Origin: Clytia hemisphaerica
Lineage: Eukaryota > Cnidaria > Hydrozoa > Leptothecata > Clytiidae
DNA: 64,000 bases
Reading direction: 5' to 3'
NCBI GenBank assembly: GCA_902728285.1
Contig: CACVBU010000980.1
Span: 78,006-142,005, forward strand
Below are positions 1-11,959 of the stretch, in pieces. Under the pieces are notes generated by a model. The model was not told the origin of the DNA. It worked only from the letters and a program-made list of their open reading frames with translations, and did no database searches. A program made the position numbers and the translations under genes. Each line of letters starts with the position of its first letter. Within the stretch, counting starts at the first letter, position 1.

Positions 1-91
1 GGACCGGAAACTTTTTTTCTTTTAGGGTCGGCCTTACGTCTATTAAAATTCGTTTGCGATAGCCAAATGATTCACTTTTCTATCCTTTCAG

Positions 92-3000
92 GGAAAGTTG
101 GGACAAGCTTTTCAACAATGACAATTTTTTACAAAAGGTAACGAAAGTTATTTCATTTGGATTAGAATTTTTCAAAGGAATTCTTTTTAGAATTGCATTT
201 ATTAATTGATTAAAACTATCATTTAAAATTCAGACTAATAAACAATATAGAAAAACCTTTCTAATTTTGTAATTTGTTCAATTTTCAGCTACAAAAATCA
301 TCTCTTGATGGTTATTTAGGAGCATCTCATTTTCGTAGTGTTTGTTGGAGGGTAAGCTTCTTTTAATATTTCAAGGTTTATTAATTATTTTGTTTTATTT
401 CTTTATTATATTTAATTTTTTTTGTGCTGAAATTTTTTTAAGAAACTGTTGTTTACTATAATAAAATCAAAAGGAATGACTTATGGCAAAACATTTTTCA
501 ACGCAGTCCCATTAAATGATAATCTTCCTCTTCCACTTTCATCAGATTTTTTGGGAATGTTTATCAGAAACACCAAGCAAATGGAAAGATGAAGTCAAGG
601 AAAAGAGAGATTGGTATTCTGGCATTCGAAAAAAGGTTTAAAACATAAACTTCATCAAGCGCTTTATGCTAGAAAGAAAGAAAGAACAAGAAACTTTGAA
701 TATTGATCAGAAATAAACATCTTCCTTCCAACATAGTCCTGACATACCATGAAGATATAATTTTGATGTATCTGATGCCTTTGCTGGTCATTTATTTGTC
801 ATTGTACAGGCCTTTCCACGAATAAAATCAAACGTGATCATAAATTGATCTCGTAAATGATTTGAGGCGCACACAAAAATATTTACCGAATCGCTCAATT
901 CAATCAAATTTTGCGCACGCAATTTCTAAAATATGCTCCCAAAAATATTTTTGATTTAATCATATAGATTCTTCCCTTATCTATATCATATCATAAAGTT
1001 TATCTTTCCCATTTTCCCTAATTGACCCCAGTGACTTTTCGCCCACCATACAAGATTGATGAGCGCTCTACAGAGCGCGAGAGCCGTCTTATTGAAATGA
1101 CTGTCGTATTTATGTTTTTATATGTAGTATGTCATCAACCCTCATCAAGAAGAACAAAAAGAAATCGACCTTGAAAAACATCATCCACTTTCATTAGCAG
1201 AAGATGTATGTAGTTTTATGGCATATCAAATCTGAACTTTGTCTGAAGTATCACCTTATCTCAACCTTTTTTTGGAGTAGAAATGACCATAAAAAGTCAC
1301 TCACACAGTTTTTGTTCTGTACTTTGTCCATAAATTCAAAATTCCCTTAGTATTTGCTGAAAATGGAATTTAACTGCTTTACTATAACGTATTTAATCTT
1401 TGTATTTTTCCAGAGCATATGGAACAAATATTTTCAAGATAATGAACTGAGAACTTTGATTCTACAAGATTTAGATCGTTTGTAAGTATCATAATCATCT
1501 ATTATCACTTACATCAGTAATTGTCAACCTAACATAATTACACAAATCTGATTGGTCGAGAAGGATTATTTTTGAGTACAACTAAATGTTGCTATTACAA
1601 ACAAACTCCAAGAGTACAGTTTTAAGAAACAAAATATAAAACGTAGACCCAAAGTTTATTACAAAATTAAATAATAGTTTCTTTCAAAGAAGTCGATAGC
1701 TACATAGAAAATCATGAAAAGAAGACATTGCTACGTTCTGATGCCAATTGTTTCTAATTAAAGTTTTGAGTGAATTCAATTTGTTTCAAGATGCCTAGAG
1801 TCGACGATTACCAAGGGATCTTCTTTTTTTACTTTTCAGGCACCCTGAGATTGAATTTTTCCAACAAGAAGAAATTAAGTAAGTATCCTGTCATTTCTTA
1901 ATCGTGCAAAATTAAGTAATTTTTAGGATAGACCTTTCTATTTAAATATACCTTACATTGAATTCAATGTTTTTGATACCTTGAAATAGAGTCTAAAGGT
2001 TGTATTTCCTTTTATAGATATTTATATTTATTTTTATTTTATTTTTAAAATCAAAAAAAGATTTTCTTTGTAAAGACTATGAAATTTTCCCTCTTCTACT
2101 GTATTTTAGGAAATACCTCCTTCACATATTGTTTTGCTATGCTCGTGAAAACCCACAAGTCTCTTATAAACAGGTGAAACTTTATCAACCCTTTAAGATC
2201 ATCTGTTATATAGTCTTGAAACCTGTCAGCTTTAAAGAATGGGTCCCCTTATCCTGGTCACCTTTGTAGAATTGCACAGTTACTTCAACATCAATTTCTG
2301 GTAGTTACATAGAAGAAAAAATCTAACAAGGAGGTACAAGCTGCCAGAAATCAACCTTGGATTTAAACTCAAGATGTAGTTGCAGTGCAGCCAATTTATT
2401 ATCATTTAATTCGCCCAACATAATTTGGATTTAAATGTTTTTATATTATGATTTTAGGGGATGCATGAGATTCTTTCGCCACTTATTTATGTGATGTATA
2501 CAAATTGCACTGCTATCAAGAACACAAAAGAATCAATAAGGTAGTGTGATGAACATATTATTTTGTTGTGTTTTATTGATTGAGGTTCCTAAAAGTAGTC
2601 TACATTCTTGCCCATTATTAGCACTTAAAGTACTTTGGAAGCCATTTCTGGAGATGCACTGCTGAACTACTCTGTACCAGAGTGTATTTTATGTTTTTAT
2701 CGCTTCGTAGTACACTCTGTGCACATTGTCTGTTTGATAAAAAGATTCCGGTATGGAGACCGCTGCGATGAAGTATGATTTATAAATAGCAACACTTCTC
2801 TCATCATCTCACCTGCAGTCCATTGCAGCGGTCGGTTTGAAAAATCTCAAATAAATGAATAAATGACAACAGACCCTCTACAGCAATGAATTTTGAAATT
2901 AGGGGTATAGATACTACTGCTGAACCTTTATGAAGAGTAAAAAAGCTTCATTGAATATTATTTTTTGTATTTTTAGCGAAGATGTGAAGAACATTGTCGA

Positions 3001-6000
3001 TTTTGAGTTCATTGAGCATGATGCTTAGTAAGATTACATTTTTGACCTCTGATGCTCTCCTCTGAATTTTTTCTGGTCTATTTTTAGCGGTATTTGATGA
3101 AATTGAGAAAACTTGGTACTCCAAACTGCTTGCTCTCTTAAAAGCTTTTTAGTTAGAGGAAAATTTGACTTCTATGATAACACATGGCGGTGACCCTAAA
3201 AAAATCTAAAAAAATTGAATATATTTATTTGTTTGTGGGACGTTTTACTTTATTGCTCTTGCACATTGAAACGGAGATTGATAGCATTCGTGGTTTTCAT
3301 TCTTTTGGAAATAAAACTCCTTATCATTAGGCCTTCTTCTCCATAGTGTAACTATTATAGGGAGTGAGTAAGAAAGATATTTTTTTCAATATCTTTATCA
3401 TTATTTCTAATTATCTTCTCTAGTTTGTTATTTTACAATATAATGGAATCCATTCAACCTTGGTATGTTGACTTGAGACCAATCGAAGCACCTCCTACCC
3501 AACAGCAGCAGGTGAGAATAGATTCCTATTTAGAATAGAATACCATCTTCTCTTTTTGTTATTATTGTTTCATGATTTAACTTAGATTTATCCAAGTTAT
3601 GGCAGTTTGTCACATCTTGATGTACTAAGCAAGCTAAAACATAAAAAAAATTGAGCTTTAATATTTCTCAATTTTTTAAATGAATCACTTATTTAGTAAA
3701 GTTATCGTAAGAGACTTGAGCTCGAATTCCATTTCAGTCTAACCCCCCCCCCTTCCATCTCAAAAACACACATTTAGGGTTATATTAAGAGGATTTAGGG
3801 TTTCCATATGATATTTCAAATTTAATCTAACTTTTTCCTTTTCTCTAGAGTCTCAAGAACCATGGATCAAGTGGTATGTTTCAGAAACCTGACAGCAAAC
3901 CTGTAAGTTTGAGACTCAAGTTCTTGATATTTTAATATTGAGGAGAATTTTAATTAAATATGTATCGAGTACGTTTTGTTTGTACAGTGGAGACTCTTTA
4001 ACTCGAACCTCTACAACTCGAATTTCTCCTTAACTCGAACTATTTTTATGGTTCCTACATCTATTTAATGCCTTATAAACCTTACTCCATAATTCGAAAT
4101 TTCCTTAACTCGGAACTTTGTTCCTCGTGCGTGTTCGAACTATGGAGACTCCGCTGTACTATTATAACTAAAAAACACTGGTTTTCTATATCTAGGTGAA
4201 TGCTATCTCCAATAAATTACAACTTATTCAAGGAAGCATGTTACAGAAGTATGATCCTGACCTGGCTGCACATTTGAAGAAAATGAGTGTCACACCTCAA
4301 GTCTATGGAATGTGAGTAATTATTTGCTAGAAATCTATATAATGATAGCCGTATGTGCCTGAAGTCTTTTTTGTAGTGTTTTTGTTCTCACTAGCGGTTT
4401 TAGCTTTTGCGAGACTTTTATTAGGGGGTGTTGTGTCATTCAAAAGCAATAATTTTCTGCCTGTTTTATTCAAACTACGAATAGTCAAATCCCCCTGTTA
4501 AAACCATTAGCAAGTCACAAAAATAATTGCAAAATAGGGTAAAAACAGCATTACTTCAAACACATTTTGTTAGTCATCAAATTCTTCGATAAAAGATAAT
4601 TAGCAGTAGAAATAAATTATACTTTCATAACGGGTTTGAATGTCCGAAGTGTGATTTATTATTTCTATCAGAGCTGATTACATAAACTTTCCATCGGCTA
4701 AGTCAATTCAACGACTGAGGTGGCTATTCATGATGACAACACTTCTTAAAATATGTTTTTGAGTTCATGATATTCTTGACGTAATGTTTTCTATGGAAAT
4801 ACCCCGGTTTTAGCTAGTAGTGGCAAATTTCAACTAGACAAAAGTTGTATAAAGTTTGCCACTACTGGCAAAAACCGGAGTCTTACTAATGTTTTTTATA
4901 ATTTTTTATGACGCTGAGTCCAGTGAAGTAGACTAGGAGCGTTTGAGAGCGTCATTTTGAGAGAAAATGTTAAAAATCCAAATAACAATAAAACTACTTG
5001 GAGTTGATAGATATAATCAAAAATGAGCAACAAACATCAATAACAGATTTGCAATCCCTTATATTCTCAAATAAAATATTGCTTCATACTGTTTTACTTT
5101 CCAAAAACAAATAGAATCTGGCAAAGCAAATCCAAACCAAAAGCATATTGACATATACTACCGGGCCACTTAATCGCGCCATCCAGTCTATAAAAAAAGC
5201 TTTATAACGTGGACCCCGGGCTAATGTGATCCTAACCTGGTATATCAGGTGTTAACTCCTGGTACTAGGGTTGAATTAAGAACCTTTCTTTAAAAAATTT
5301 GACGAAATGATTGTTGGCAAATGACTCTCCTTAAAAAAGTCGTTCTTACCTTCTAGTCGGTGGGTTCGTTTACTGTTCGGTCGAGAATTTTCGATGGATG
5401 GCTTACTGGTTTTGTGGGATGCCATCTTTGCTGATGGAATGGCTCTGGAACTCGTAGAGTATATTTATTTGGCAATGTTGATGCATCTCAAGGCTGTCTG
5501 TAAGTTTGAACTTGTCTTTAATGAGAGCCTTCAATAGTTTGCACATTACAGGATTTAGTCAGAACTTTTCCTCAAATGATTCAATTAATCTAGTTCGGCG
5601 TTTAAAGGACTGTTGATTACTTTCAAATTATATGCAACTTTATTAAAGGGACATAAAAGTAGTAAAATGTGAACATTGCGCGAACCACGTGTCATTAAAG
5701 AGAACAATTATAATCACGTTTCCCAAACAAACTTGTAAAACAATAGACGATATCGGCTTTACCGAATTCTCCCCGAATGATTACCCATGATGCATTGCGC
5801 AAAAAAATTCACGGACGATAACCCAAACCCTAACAATGCATCATGGGTAATCATTCGGGGAGAATTCAGAAAGCCGATATCGTCTATTGAAACAATCAAA
5901 ATCATCCATATTTTTTTTAATTTTTATTATACGGTTTGTTTACAAATTTCGAAAGTGCTTTTATGTCCCTTTAAATACACACACAATTCTTGCTCTAAAA

Positions 6001-9000
6001 TAATACCCTGATTGAAATCTTTCAAATTGATTTCAAGAGAAGAGGGCTTAATTACCAAGTACCAAAATTAGCAATCTCCGATCAGATTCTGATACTCCGC
6101 GCATGACACATATTCACTATTAAGGCCAAGAATCTGCCTAGGTTGGCACACCGCTTTGATATTTTTCATCCAGATTTAGACCAATAATAAACATAGACAA
6201 TAAAACCCAGTCGCTCTTGATTTCGTTTTGAAGCAAAAAGCAACGCGGTTTCGATTGTTTTGGCTAAACAACCAGGTCAGATAGTCAGATTCGCCATATC
6301 CCTTTAGAGCAGAGCGTATTATGCGGAGAAAGGATGATTTGTTATACGAGATTACAAAATTATGGACCAGTGCCTGTCTTTTTACTTTCTAGCTCTATTT
6401 TTATTCTTTTTAGTGCTGCAAAGTGATTTTAGTCAATGTTTGTCATATTTGATGAAGTTCCCTCAAGATATTGACCCGAAACTGATTTTAAGAAGAGCTG
6501 TTGAGCTGAAACAAATGAAGGTTTAAACTGTTACGACTGGTTGATTGATTCCATTCATATTTTATTCAAGGGTTTTTTCTTAAATCACTTGTTTGAATTA
6601 AAATGGTATTCTTGTCTTACGGACAGCTGACGATTTCCCTCTCCTTCAAAGTTCAAGCCTATTGATGAAGTTCAATTTTTTTAAATATGTTTCGATTTTT
6701 AACAACCTACTAAAAAATGAAGGACTAGGAAAAATTCCATTTTCAACTTACCTATCTACCGACGCACATCACCCAGTATCATGCATCATCAGTAATGTTA
6801 GTATGGTTCTAATTGAAATTTTACAATTATGGCTTTGGAAAGACTATTTGTAAAATTAAATTGAATTTTATGATTCTTTAATGTACAAAATACATTTTTA
6901 GAACAAACCTATGCATCAGCACCGCCAACAACAACAAACGCACCATCCGTTGAACAGCCCCAAAATATCATCTACAGGTACTTAATAAAATGAATCATTA
7001 AAACTTTTGTGTTTTTCCGTTAGGCCCAGACATTTTTCTACAACCTTTGGACGCACCCACTCGAGGGTTTTACGCCGCTTTAGAAATGAATAAAGTTTCT
7101 TAATTTACTAAATTCTGAATGTAGACCACTTCAATTTAAAATTAATCAAAAAACATACATTCTCTTTTTCACAGCAACAGGAAGCAGACAAAATAAAAGA
7201 CACCCACAACAACAACCACAACAGCCTACAACGTCAAGACACCAACAACATAAACAAAAACAAGGCGGTGGTGGAATGGGCGTCAAAATCAAACCGTCGA
7301 TTCATCCTGTTAGATATCGGCTTGGCGAGACTGAAGAACACATGGTAACATTTTACATTATATATATGCTTGCAATTTATCTATATATTAATAGCCGTAG
7401 TCTGTATGTCTGTTTGTTTGTTTTTTGTGTGTCACTTTCGTTTTCGCAAGCAATTTTTTTTTGTTCTCGATAAGTTTGTTTTGATTGACAGATCGGATAG
7501 AGCCTGGTTTAGACTTTATCCAGCCTTTGTTTTGAAATTTATAGCCCGTCTACATTTAGTGATTTTAATTTCTGCCCAGGCTTGCCCACCAAAGGTTTTT
7601 CTCTTTTCTTTTGTTTTAAATGTTTTCGAATGTGATTAACGATCGTATTTATTAATGACATTCGAATTCTTTTCAAAATAAATGATATATATATATAAAA
7701 AACATTCGAGTCGTCGTTACTGTTAAAAAGTGTGTACGACATTTTGCATATCTAAATTCGAAAAGTTAGATGTGACAAGGGTTTAAAAAAAGCAATTTAG
7801 TATTGTCTTATTATATCTTTTTAATCTGATAAAAACATAGAGTTGCACTATTCTTTGTGGCTTTCTTTCCCGCTTTTTCCTGGACGGTATATTTAATGCG
7901 AGCGAAGCGGGACTAAAATCTACTTGCAGATTTAAAAACAACAAATTAAGTCACGGTGACAGTACACAATCCAAATATGGTTAAAAGATAAGCCACCCAG
8001 GGGAGGACTAGGGTCAAACTTTGAAGATTTTGTATGCAGACTTTGAGATTTCTTTTTTATATTTGATCGTGCTTTTAAGCCACCTTCAACATCCAAACAA
8101 AAAACTTTTAGTGCGTTCAGCTACAGCTTAACCGGCGTGCGACGCCGGGTACCGGCTAGTCTTTAAATTATTTCATGTATACTTCAAAATCTAGCTAGTT
8201 AGCGTTACATATTACAGTTACACAGAACGCTCAATGAAATGATCACATCAGGTGAATGCAGTCGCTCTGTATTTGTCTTCTGACCAGACCTCAGAACCGT
8301 CGGAAAGCCAACGGACGCAGTTAAACTCAAACTCAAAACCAATAGTATGGGGATTTCCCTCTTCCATTGAGCTGCAATATGATTACAATGTGCAAAGGAC
8401 AAAATTCAAGAAAAATGTTCTATGGCCAAGCCTTACAGTAGAGCTAATAGTCGATTGATTCCAATGCGCTAGCGAAAACCAGAAATTTGTTTGGGTTCCA
8501 CATGGAACCGTAGCTCAATGCTAGAGTAAATACGCGCAAATGCTAAAATGGTTGTCATTGCATATTATGTACAAAGCTTCAAATTCTTATAAACGAATTT
8601 TTTACTTACTTATTTCTCCATAATATAGACAGTTAGAATCTGGTGGCCCAATAGTTACATCCAAAGCTTCTAATAAATCTTTCCATCTTATTCTCCACAG
8701 TATGCCCAAGCTCTGGGATCTGGGGGACCATCAGTTGCATACAAAGCTTCAAAGAATCAGCAAGACGGATCAAGAAGTAATTTCTTCGTTGAAGATGCAC
8801 CAGACGGAGGTCAAGACGATCATCGTATTCAAGAAACAAGTCAAACCGTTAAAGCTGAATTCTCTAGTAGGTTCTCATACGACCTAAATCTTTTATAAAA
8901 TGAAAGTTTTTGTTATTTTAGAGTATTGTTAAAACTTGGGAAATCAGAAAACGTTGGATCTTATTATGGCGGTCGGTCATTTTTTGATAGTTTTTGCTCA

Positions 9001-11751
9001 CGTGATTTGCCGAAAATCTCGCATTATCGTAAGAAGCTGGAGGTCTCAACCAGTTTAAAAATTGCTTATAAAGCTTCGAAAGGCCCTGAAGAAATTCTCA
9101 TTTTTATATAGAAGGGGAACCTCATCACCATGGCAACAAGTTAAACGCAGGAATGGTGGGTAACCTGCGTGAGCGGATGGGTAGCGGCGCTCAAATCATA
9201 TCAAGGATACCAAACACTTTACGAGATGCAATGAACAGCCCAAAACATCTCAGCAACCAATCAATAGGTCAGCAAAGTGGTGTTAGCAGTGCTGGTGCTG
9301 GTGGAGGATCAAATAATAGTTACATCAATGCTATTATTGAGGTACAGTTGAAATTTTTCTGAAACGGAAAAAAAAGAGCTTCAAGGAGAATCAGAACCAG
9401 AACCCGGCGAAATTGAAGAACAACTTCTCCCACAGTTTTCAGAAATTGATGATTTTCAATTTTCATTTTTAGGAAAATAAACTAGTCATATTAAGAACAT
9501 CAAAAACAGCTGAGCCGAAATTTACTGGTTATCTTCAAAAAAGAATATACAGTTGACTCCAAATTCGAACGGAGAATCTTATTTTTTGAGATTACAGAGA
9601 GATTCAAATTAAAGAAAGTTTTTTATAGGGTTTCTCTTTGACGGGAACTGGAAGGAAACAAGCTCGAATTATAGAAAGATTCGAATCATAGAAAGTATAT
9701 TAGGAGGTTTTCTCCTTGAAGGAGACTAGAAACAAGTTCGAGTTATAGAAAGATTCGAATAATAGCTAAGTTCGAATAAGCGAAATTTTATTGTATCCGC
9801 AAATTGTTTAAAATACAATAAAGACCAGTAACAATAATTTGAGTATAATTTATTTTCATTTCTTTTCCAAGGATCATACACGATTGCAACGTCAAGTATC
9901 TGAGTTGAAATCTGATTTGGACAGTGCTCAAGCCATGGTTCTTTATTGCTCACAGAGAATGGAGCATTATTTGAGTAAGTACAAACAAATATGCTAGTAG
10001 TTCCATCGCACTAGAAATTGAAGGTTTTTTACTGTTTGTTCCCCAAGTATTAAGTAGAATCAGTTTTGTTAGAATGGATATTCAAGTCAGATCAACTAAG
10101 GGTCGCGGCTAATTATTTAACTGTAAAGAAATCATTGATTTGACTAAGCGAGAATGTGTTCCACCCTGAATTTTGGATGCAAATGTATCTCGGGTAAACT
10201 ATACTGTAAACACCATTAAGCATTACATTCGAATTCCAAAAAAGTCCAAACAACCAGGAGGCAACAGTATTTGAATTTTCTGTGACGAAAAAATAAAGTT
10301 TTCTGAAACTAAAATAATTTTTGAAAATTCTTCATCATAGATGTGATGCAAGAGAGGATGTTTCAGGAAGAAAATTTCGTTGATGAGATTGCGATCCTCG
10401 GTTTTGCTGGTTTAAAACAGGTAATTTAAATCGTCGTCATCGTTATTGACAGTTGTTTCTGTACAATTCTTCTTTCATTAGTATTAAAGGAATGTTTTTA
10501 ATTCTTCCTTTCATTCAAAAAAAAAAAAAACTCACAGAAATTACATACCACCCGATGACAAGAAAGGTCGGGAAAATTTTCAACATCATGAAGTTTTAGA
10601 TTGGAGGATTTTGCAGCAGAATGACCAAAGCCCTTGTTTTGGGTTCAATTGCGTTTTTGTTATTATTTACGGTTTTGGACAGTTAAACCAGACTGGGGAT
10701 GCGGCTGATAAACGGGTGACTACCATTCCTCACCGATGCAGAATATGCCGGCTCCTTGAACTTATTCTGCCATCGGAATATGAGATAATTAATTTCAGAT
10801 AAGAAATGCTTTTAAAACTGATCCGTCGGATCGCGGGAGTTATGACAACCTAGCAAAATCCTTTATCCATTTGATATCGGACAGTTTTTCTAAATAGAAA
10901 GATTATTCGGTTACTTCTGCATCAAACATTCCCATTTTCTTTTTCAGGTTCGCGAGATATTAAAAGGTCAGGACATGGACGATGTTGATTTCACCGATAT
11001 TGACCGCCATATCGGCGTTGCCAGGGAACGCGACGCTTCCAAAAATCATGACAGCCAAGATGGAAAGAAAGATGGTCTACCGGTTGCTGTATTAGCTGAC
11101 TTCAATCATTATGATGATAAAGATGATGAAATTCAATCTGACGAAACCAAAGATCTTAGTAAAAAGATAGCAGAAAGTGCAGACCCGGTCGAAAAACAAA
11201 CGCCAGAAAATGAAAATCTGGACATGAAACTTAATACTGAAATTGAAAATTATTCATCTGAGATGCCACTTAGAAACGTATTTCAAAATGAAACTCAAAG
11301 TAACGTTTCCACAGAAATTTCAATCGATGAAGATTCGAATATAGAAACTCCAACAACAGTAAATATTGAAGAGGAGAGCAACCCTGAAGACATTATTGTA
11401 GGTGACAATCATACTTTAAATTCGAACGTTTTAGAATCATCAGGTAATCCTTTATCTGAAAGCCCTGGTGATATTGGGGATCATATTCAAGCTTTAGGAG
11501 ATATAACACACGAGTTGGAAGTCTCTGATAAGGCTGATGACAGAGTTGAGATAGATTTAGAAACAGGTACTACTGGAGATGACGAATCTAGCTCTTCAAT
11601 AAATCCAGATCCTTTGAGCACGTTAGTTGACGAGGGTTCTGAATCGGTTAAGATGGTTGGAAATTCAAAGTCAGAGGTTGATAAAAGTTCTACAGGATGG
11701 GTGGACCCTCTTCAAAGCAGTGATCCGTTAAACTCTGATACAGATGCGTAA
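92..11751 (+). CDS. TBC1D5: TBC1D5-like Rab GTPase-activating protein, 3' part of the gene (21 exons)
   Basis: Rab GTPase-activating protein; in animals TBC1D5 acts on Rab7 with retromer (VPS35) and LC3/ATG proteins on endosomes and autophagosomes. Exons read by eye, all GT-AG: 92-137, 289-351, 546-635, 1128-1205, 1414-1481, 1840-1878, 2110-2173, 2458-2540, 2977-3027, 3424-3511, 3849-3902, 4196-4311, 5357-5499, 6414-6520, 6902-6977, 7175-7344, 8701-8866, 9112-9341, 9872-9974, 10341-10420, 10948-11751. Phases join without a break to 905 codons plus TAA. The order of motifs matches human TBC1D5 (about 795 aa): WDKLF (a candidate LIR like the human N-terminal one), CYARENPQVSYKQGMHE, RWVRLLFGREF, then C-terminal LYCSQRMEHYL and AGLKQVREILKG. 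The start codon and first exons lie before base 1. Extra length is in Gln-rich linkers and an acidic tail. Family identity is very secure; individual linker exons are slightly less so. Confidence 0.95.
289..6520 (+). CDS. TBC1D5: TBC (RabGAP) domain exons of TBC1D5
   Basis: Thirteen exons (289-351 to 6414-6520) encode the TBC fold, about residues 16-363 of the visible protein. The arginine-finger motif IxxDxxR is seen as I108, D111, R114 (ILQDLDR, exon 1414-1481). The glutamine-finger motif is SYKQGM with Q149 at the end of exon 2110-2173. Both catalytic fingers are therefore intact and an active GAP is expected. The block VYGI-RWVRLLFGREF spans the junction 4311/5357, and WDAIFADGMALELVEYI follows in exon 5357-5499. 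The exon 3424-3511 (MESIQPWY) corresponds to human METAEPWF. Introns are mostly 100-1000 bases, and two of them hold inverted-repeat elements. Confidence 0.93.
3087..3152 (+). pseudogene. Exon-like relic in TBC1D5 intron
   Basis: Bases 3087-3149 read AVFDEIEKTWYS... then a TAG. This resembles the human segment AYAVFSQLMETAEPWFS, and the same segment is supplied by the real exon 3424-3511 (LLFYNIMESIQPWY). A good acceptor (tttttag) ends at 3087. Splicing there would give Tyr-Gly-Ile-stop, because the similar frame starts one base earlier. It looks like a duplicated exon that has decayed, or a poison exon. A chance match is possible because it is short. Confidence 0.35.
3985..4156. mobile_element. 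172-bp TIR element with TA duplication (pogo/Tigger-like MITE)
   Basis: Starts CAGTGGAGACTC, ends in the near inverse GAGACTCCGCTG, and is flanked by TA on both sides (3983-3984, 4157-4158). The inside is rich in AACTCGAA units. CAGTRGA-type ends plus a TA duplication are typical of pogo/Tigger-type mariner MITEs (family knowledge). It sits in the TBC1D5 intron between 3902 and 4196, 39 bases from the next exon. No transposase is present. Confidence 0.75.
4770..4885. repeat. Dispersed palindromic repeat (copy 1)
   Basis: ttcatgatattcttgacgta is followed by an inverted repeat CCGGTTTTAGCTAGTAGTGG / CCACTACTGGCAAAAACCGG. A second diverged copy lies at about 59815-59935 in the GLI gene, with the same lead sequence. 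It is a MITE-like family of unknown class. Confidence 0.6.
4898..5222. repeat. Dispersed repeat related to 18515-18605
   Basis: The ends (tgacgctgagtccagtgaag and actggatggcgcgattaag in inverse form) occur close together at 18515-18605 in reverse orientation. Here they are separated by about 235 bases of other sequence (about 4931-5165). Either this copy carries an insertion or the other one is an internal deletion. It lies in a TBC1D5 intron. Confidence 0.5.
5643..5974. mobile_element. 332-bp foldback MITE with TTAA ends in TBC1D5 intron
   Basis: TTAAAGGGACATAAAAG at the left is mirrored by CTTTTATGTCCCTTTAA at the right. A second inner inverted repeat, about 70 bases per arm (around 5747-5815 and 5838-5892), holds gacgatatcggctt and attacccatgatgcattg with their complements. 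TTAA duplications are typical of piggyBac-like MITEs, so the class is inferred. It lies between the exons ending 5499 and starting 6414. Open frames here are not genes. Confidence 0.75.
6902..9341 (+). CDS. TBC1D5: Low-complexity linker exons of TBC1D5
   Basis: Four exons (6902-6977, 7175-7344, 8701-8866, 9112-9341) encode a hydrophilic linker between the TBC domain and the C-terminal helical segment. The first two are rich in Gln, His and Asn (runs of CAA/CAC), then HPVRYRLGE, which may align with the human PVTYQFHP segment. The last has a Gly/Ser/Asn-rich stretch ending SYINAIIE. Acceptors and donors are canonical (for example ttctccacag before 8701, gtaggt after 8866) and the phases agree: exon 8701-8866 leaves one base, which joins two bases at 9112. 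Such linkers in TBC1D5 are disordered and poorly conserved, so the exact exon set here is less certain than that of the domain. Confidence 0.82.
8560..9082 (+). repeat. Echoes of TBC1D5 exon 8701-8866 around the exon
   Basis: The exon core (gcatacaaagcttcaaagaa, 8738-8757) recurs in degenerate form at about 8562-8586 and 9063-9082. A longer match to the exon start lies at 8624-8686 (tctggtggcccaatagtt, ccaaagcttctaa against tctgggggaccatcagtt, acaaagcttcaaa). In the aligned frame these read SGGPIVTSKAS and IAYKASKG against exon SGGPSVAYKASK. The copies sit in flanking intron and are out of splicing phase or broken. Confidence 0.5.
9550..9793. mobile_element. 244-bp pogo/Tigger-like TIR element with TA duplication
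   Basis: Starts CAGTTGACTCCAAATTCGAA after TA (9548-9549). Ends in tcgaataagcgaaattttattg before TA (9794-9795). The inside is built of ATTATAGAAAGATTCGAA-type units, the same composition as 16717-16908. It lies in a TBC1D5 intron. No coding capacity. Confidence 0.65.
9872..11751 (+). CDS. TBC1D5: C-terminal helical segment and acidic tail of TBC1D5
   Basis: Exons 9872-9974, 10341-10420 and 10948-11751. The first two and the start of the third give a heptad-like helical segment (RLQRQVSELKSDLDSAQAMV, then MVLYCSQRMEHYL and GLKQVREILKG) collinear with human QISFLQGQLNDLDAMCKYCAKVMD and AGLKQIKDILKG. The last exon then codes about 250 acidic residues (Asp, Glu, Ser, Thr, Asn) ending in DPLQSSDPLNSDTDA. 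DDVDFTDI near its start fits an LC3-interacting pattern (acidic residues, then F-x-x-I); human TBC1D5 has a second LIR in the tail, but the position differs, so this is inference only. The stop TAA is at 11749-11751. Confidence 0.92.
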
Positions 11752-11937
11752 AGTAAAAATTTCTATGTTGGCAAATTTGTGGATACTCTTGATGGGTTTG
11801 ATGTCAGATGCTGTCGTTTCCTTTAGCTTAAAATTGGATTTTAATGTTGATGACTCCTTGACTCTTTGTTATTTTTCATCATTAGCAGATAAGATTAGAT
11901 AAGTTTTCTATTCGCACAATGATTTTCAGAATTTTTT

Positions 11938-11943
11938 AATAAA
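11938..11943 (+). terminator. Polyadenylation signal AATAAA of TBC1D5
   Basis: A canonical AATAAA lies 187 bases after the TBC1D5 stop codon, in an AT-rich 3' UTR, followed by a T-rich stretch (tttttttgtttt) about 35 bases on, as expected of a cleavage and polyadenylation site near 11960. Confidence 0.6.
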
Positions 11944-11959
11944 AATACAAAAGCATTTT

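Noticed and set aside
8926..9111. Open frame with IAYKASKGPEE as an extra TBC1D5 exon
   Set aside because: The acceptor before it leads into an in-frame stop in the phase required by exon 8701-8866, and the direct join 8866/9112 keeps frame. Treated as an exon echo.
10611..10802. Open frame in the last TBC1D5 intron
   Set aside because: Splicing 10420 to 10948 gives AGLKQVREILKG, matching human AGLKQIKDILKG, so no exon is needed between.
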